Positions 62,737 to 64,000 of a DNA stretch of 64,000 bases are shown here, one piece after another. Source of the stretch: Cichorium intybus (Eukaryota > Streptophyta > Magnoliopsida > Asterales > Asteraceae). The notes beneath the pieces were generated by a model. That model saw nothing but the letters and a program-made list of their open reading frames with translations. It made no database searches and was not told where the DNA came from. The position numbers were made by a program, and so were the translations under genes. Location: positions 77,502,994 to 77,566,993 of the forward strand of contig CM042013.1 in assembly GCA_023525715.1 (NCBI GenBank). The letters are read 5' to 3'. Position 1 is the stretch's first letter. Each line of letters opens with the position of its first letter.

Positions 62737-64000
62737 ATGGCAAGAAACATAATTTCATTTCATGCATTGTTCAAACAAGGCTTTCAGTTTTCTTTTGATA
62801 ATAATATTGCTTCAATTTCTGTTTTCAAAAATGGTACTTTTATTTTTACTGCTTTTCCTTGTGATGGTGTGTATGAAACTGTGCAATGTGTTGACAATTT
62901 AGGATATATTCTGCATGATATTGATTCTTCTAGTGGTGTAGAAAAGGCATGCTTTTAGCGCTGTCGTCTTGGGCACATTAACAACAAACGCATCGCCCAA
63001 CTCCAAAGGGATGGAGTGTTGGAATCATTCGACCTCAAATCAGATGATGTATGCGAATCTTTTCTTTTGGGCAAGATGACTAAATCACCTTTCAAATGGT
63101 CTTTTGAAAGAGGTGAAGGTTTATTGGACATCATACACACAGATGTGTCTGGTCCCTTCAGATCAACCACAAAGGATGGCACGCGGTTCTATGTGACCTT
63201 TACTGACGATTTTAGTAGATATGGGTATATCTACTTAATCAAGAACAAGTCAGACACCTTTGAAAAGTTCAAAGAGTTTAAAAATGAAGTTGAGAAGCAA
63301 TTGGGTAGGAAGATAAAGATGCTTAGATCCGACAGAGGCAGTGATTATCTTAGTATCGAGTTCCTAGACTATTTGAAGGAATGTGGAATAGTTTCACAGT
63401 TATTACCTGCTCGGACACCACAGTTGAACGGTGTTGCCAAGAGGCGTAACTGAACCCTGTTAGACATGGTTCGTTCCATGATGAGTCGAGCTTCGCTTCC
63501 CATTCACTTCTGGGGGTATGCCTTAGAGACTGCCGCCCATAACCTCAATCTTGTCCCAACTGTTGCCAAAACACCTCATGAGATGTGGACGGGGAAAGTG
63601 ACCTCGTTAGCACATATCAAGGTCTGGGGTTGTGAGGCTTTCGTTAGACGAGAGACTCAAGACAAACTCGCAGAAAGAAGTGAGAGGTGTTTCTTCATTG
63701 GATACCCCAAACAGTCCTTTGGATACTTATTCTACAGACCGAGCGAGGACGTGGTCTTTGTAGCTAGACGAGGAGTCTTTCGAGAGAGAGAGATCATATC
63801 CAAAGAGGACAGTGGGAGTACCATTGATCTTGAAGAAATTCAAGAGTCATTAGATGACACAACCTTAGGAGAAACTAGCAACCAATAAGAGGAAGAAGTT
63901 CCTGTTGGTTTGATAGACGTATCCTTACCTCTTAGGCGCTCCGATAGAGTTAGCATGCCACCCGTGTTTTTTGGTTTCTATATAACTACCGATGGAGATA
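62737..64000 (+). pseudogene. Integrase of host Copia, continuing off the window
   Basis: Frame +1 relative to gag-protease (an indel near 62650-62730). It includes NIISFHALFKQGFQFSFDN, the pre-integrase zinc motif RLGHINNKRI...CESFLLGKM in which the second Cys of CESC is Phe, and the integrase core: LLDIIHTDVSGPFRST (first Asp), MLRSDRGSDYLSIEF (second Asp), PQLNGVAKRRN, where the catalytic Glu of the GVAERRN motif is Lys. Stops are at 62956 (TAG) and 63451 (TGA); the frame then continues through IHFWGYALETAAHNLNLV, VWGCEAFVRRETQDKL and GYLFYRPSEDVVFVARRG. Catalytically dead as it stands. Confidence 0.9.

Overview
The window is plant nuclear DNA, very probably from a eudicot. It is a stack of nested LTR retrotransposons (Ty1/copia and Ty3/gypsy) with plant primer-binding sites of the TGGTATCAGAGC type, nine long (TA)n tracts, and GT-AG introns in the few genes. 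The Copia and SIRE-like families and the cysteine-rich peptide family fit an Asteraceae-like genome, but that is only a guess. Almost all coding sequence is retroelement-derived and broken by stops and frameshifts. I see no CRISPR, operon, rRNA or tRNA.

Layout. 1-4916: minus-strand Copia relic (pol remnants, gag, leader, 887-bp LTR with a (TA)n tract). 4917-7733: 3' end of a plus-strand SIRE-like element (env-like region, polypurine tract, LTR). 7734-8136: a small intact two-exon host gene on the minus strand for a secreted 8-cysteine peptide resembling EMBRYO SURROUNDING FACTOR 1-like proteins. 8977-18284: an old gypsy-type LTR split by a complete 7.7-kb gypsy-type element (9949-17661, target duplication CATGT). 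Instead of gag-pol that element carries a four-exon RWP-RK (RKD-like) gene in antisense, introns retained, next to a fragment of another LTR. 18285-21818: second minus-strand Copia relic. 21819-31590: third, older minus-strand Copia relic, interrupted by a complete non-autonomous Copia element (23957-28051, duplication AAAGA) and by a ~1-kb insertion inside gag. 32225-32867: palindromic MITE between two (TA)n tracts. 32868-36112: unclassified element with gene-like exons. 36113-40970: minus-strand LTR remnants plus the 3' end of a SIRE-like element holding a captured Agenet-domain gene fragment in antisense. 41209-51660: gypsy-type LTR and degenerate sequence, interrupted by a second complete member of the non-autonomous family (43350-48288, duplication CCTTT). 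51728-64000: a minus-strand Copia LTR, then a plus-strand Copia element running off the right edge. A very young Copia element (52812-60047, duplication AATAG, LTRs differing at only 3 of 643 positions) is inserted in its 5' LTR at the TATA box.

How it fits together. The order of events can be read from the nesting. Hand-counted LTR divergence is about 0.5% for the nested Copia, 1.5% for the RKD-carrying gypsy element and 3% for the 43350 element. None of the complete elements has an intact gag-pol, so all would have needed enzymes in trans. The most notable content is three or four pieces of host gene sequence: the intact peptide gene, the RKD-like gene inside a retrotransposon, the Agenet fragment inside another, and a possible multi-exon small gene at 34609-35466. 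All coordinates come from reading by eye; junctions marked approximate are uncertain by tens of bases.
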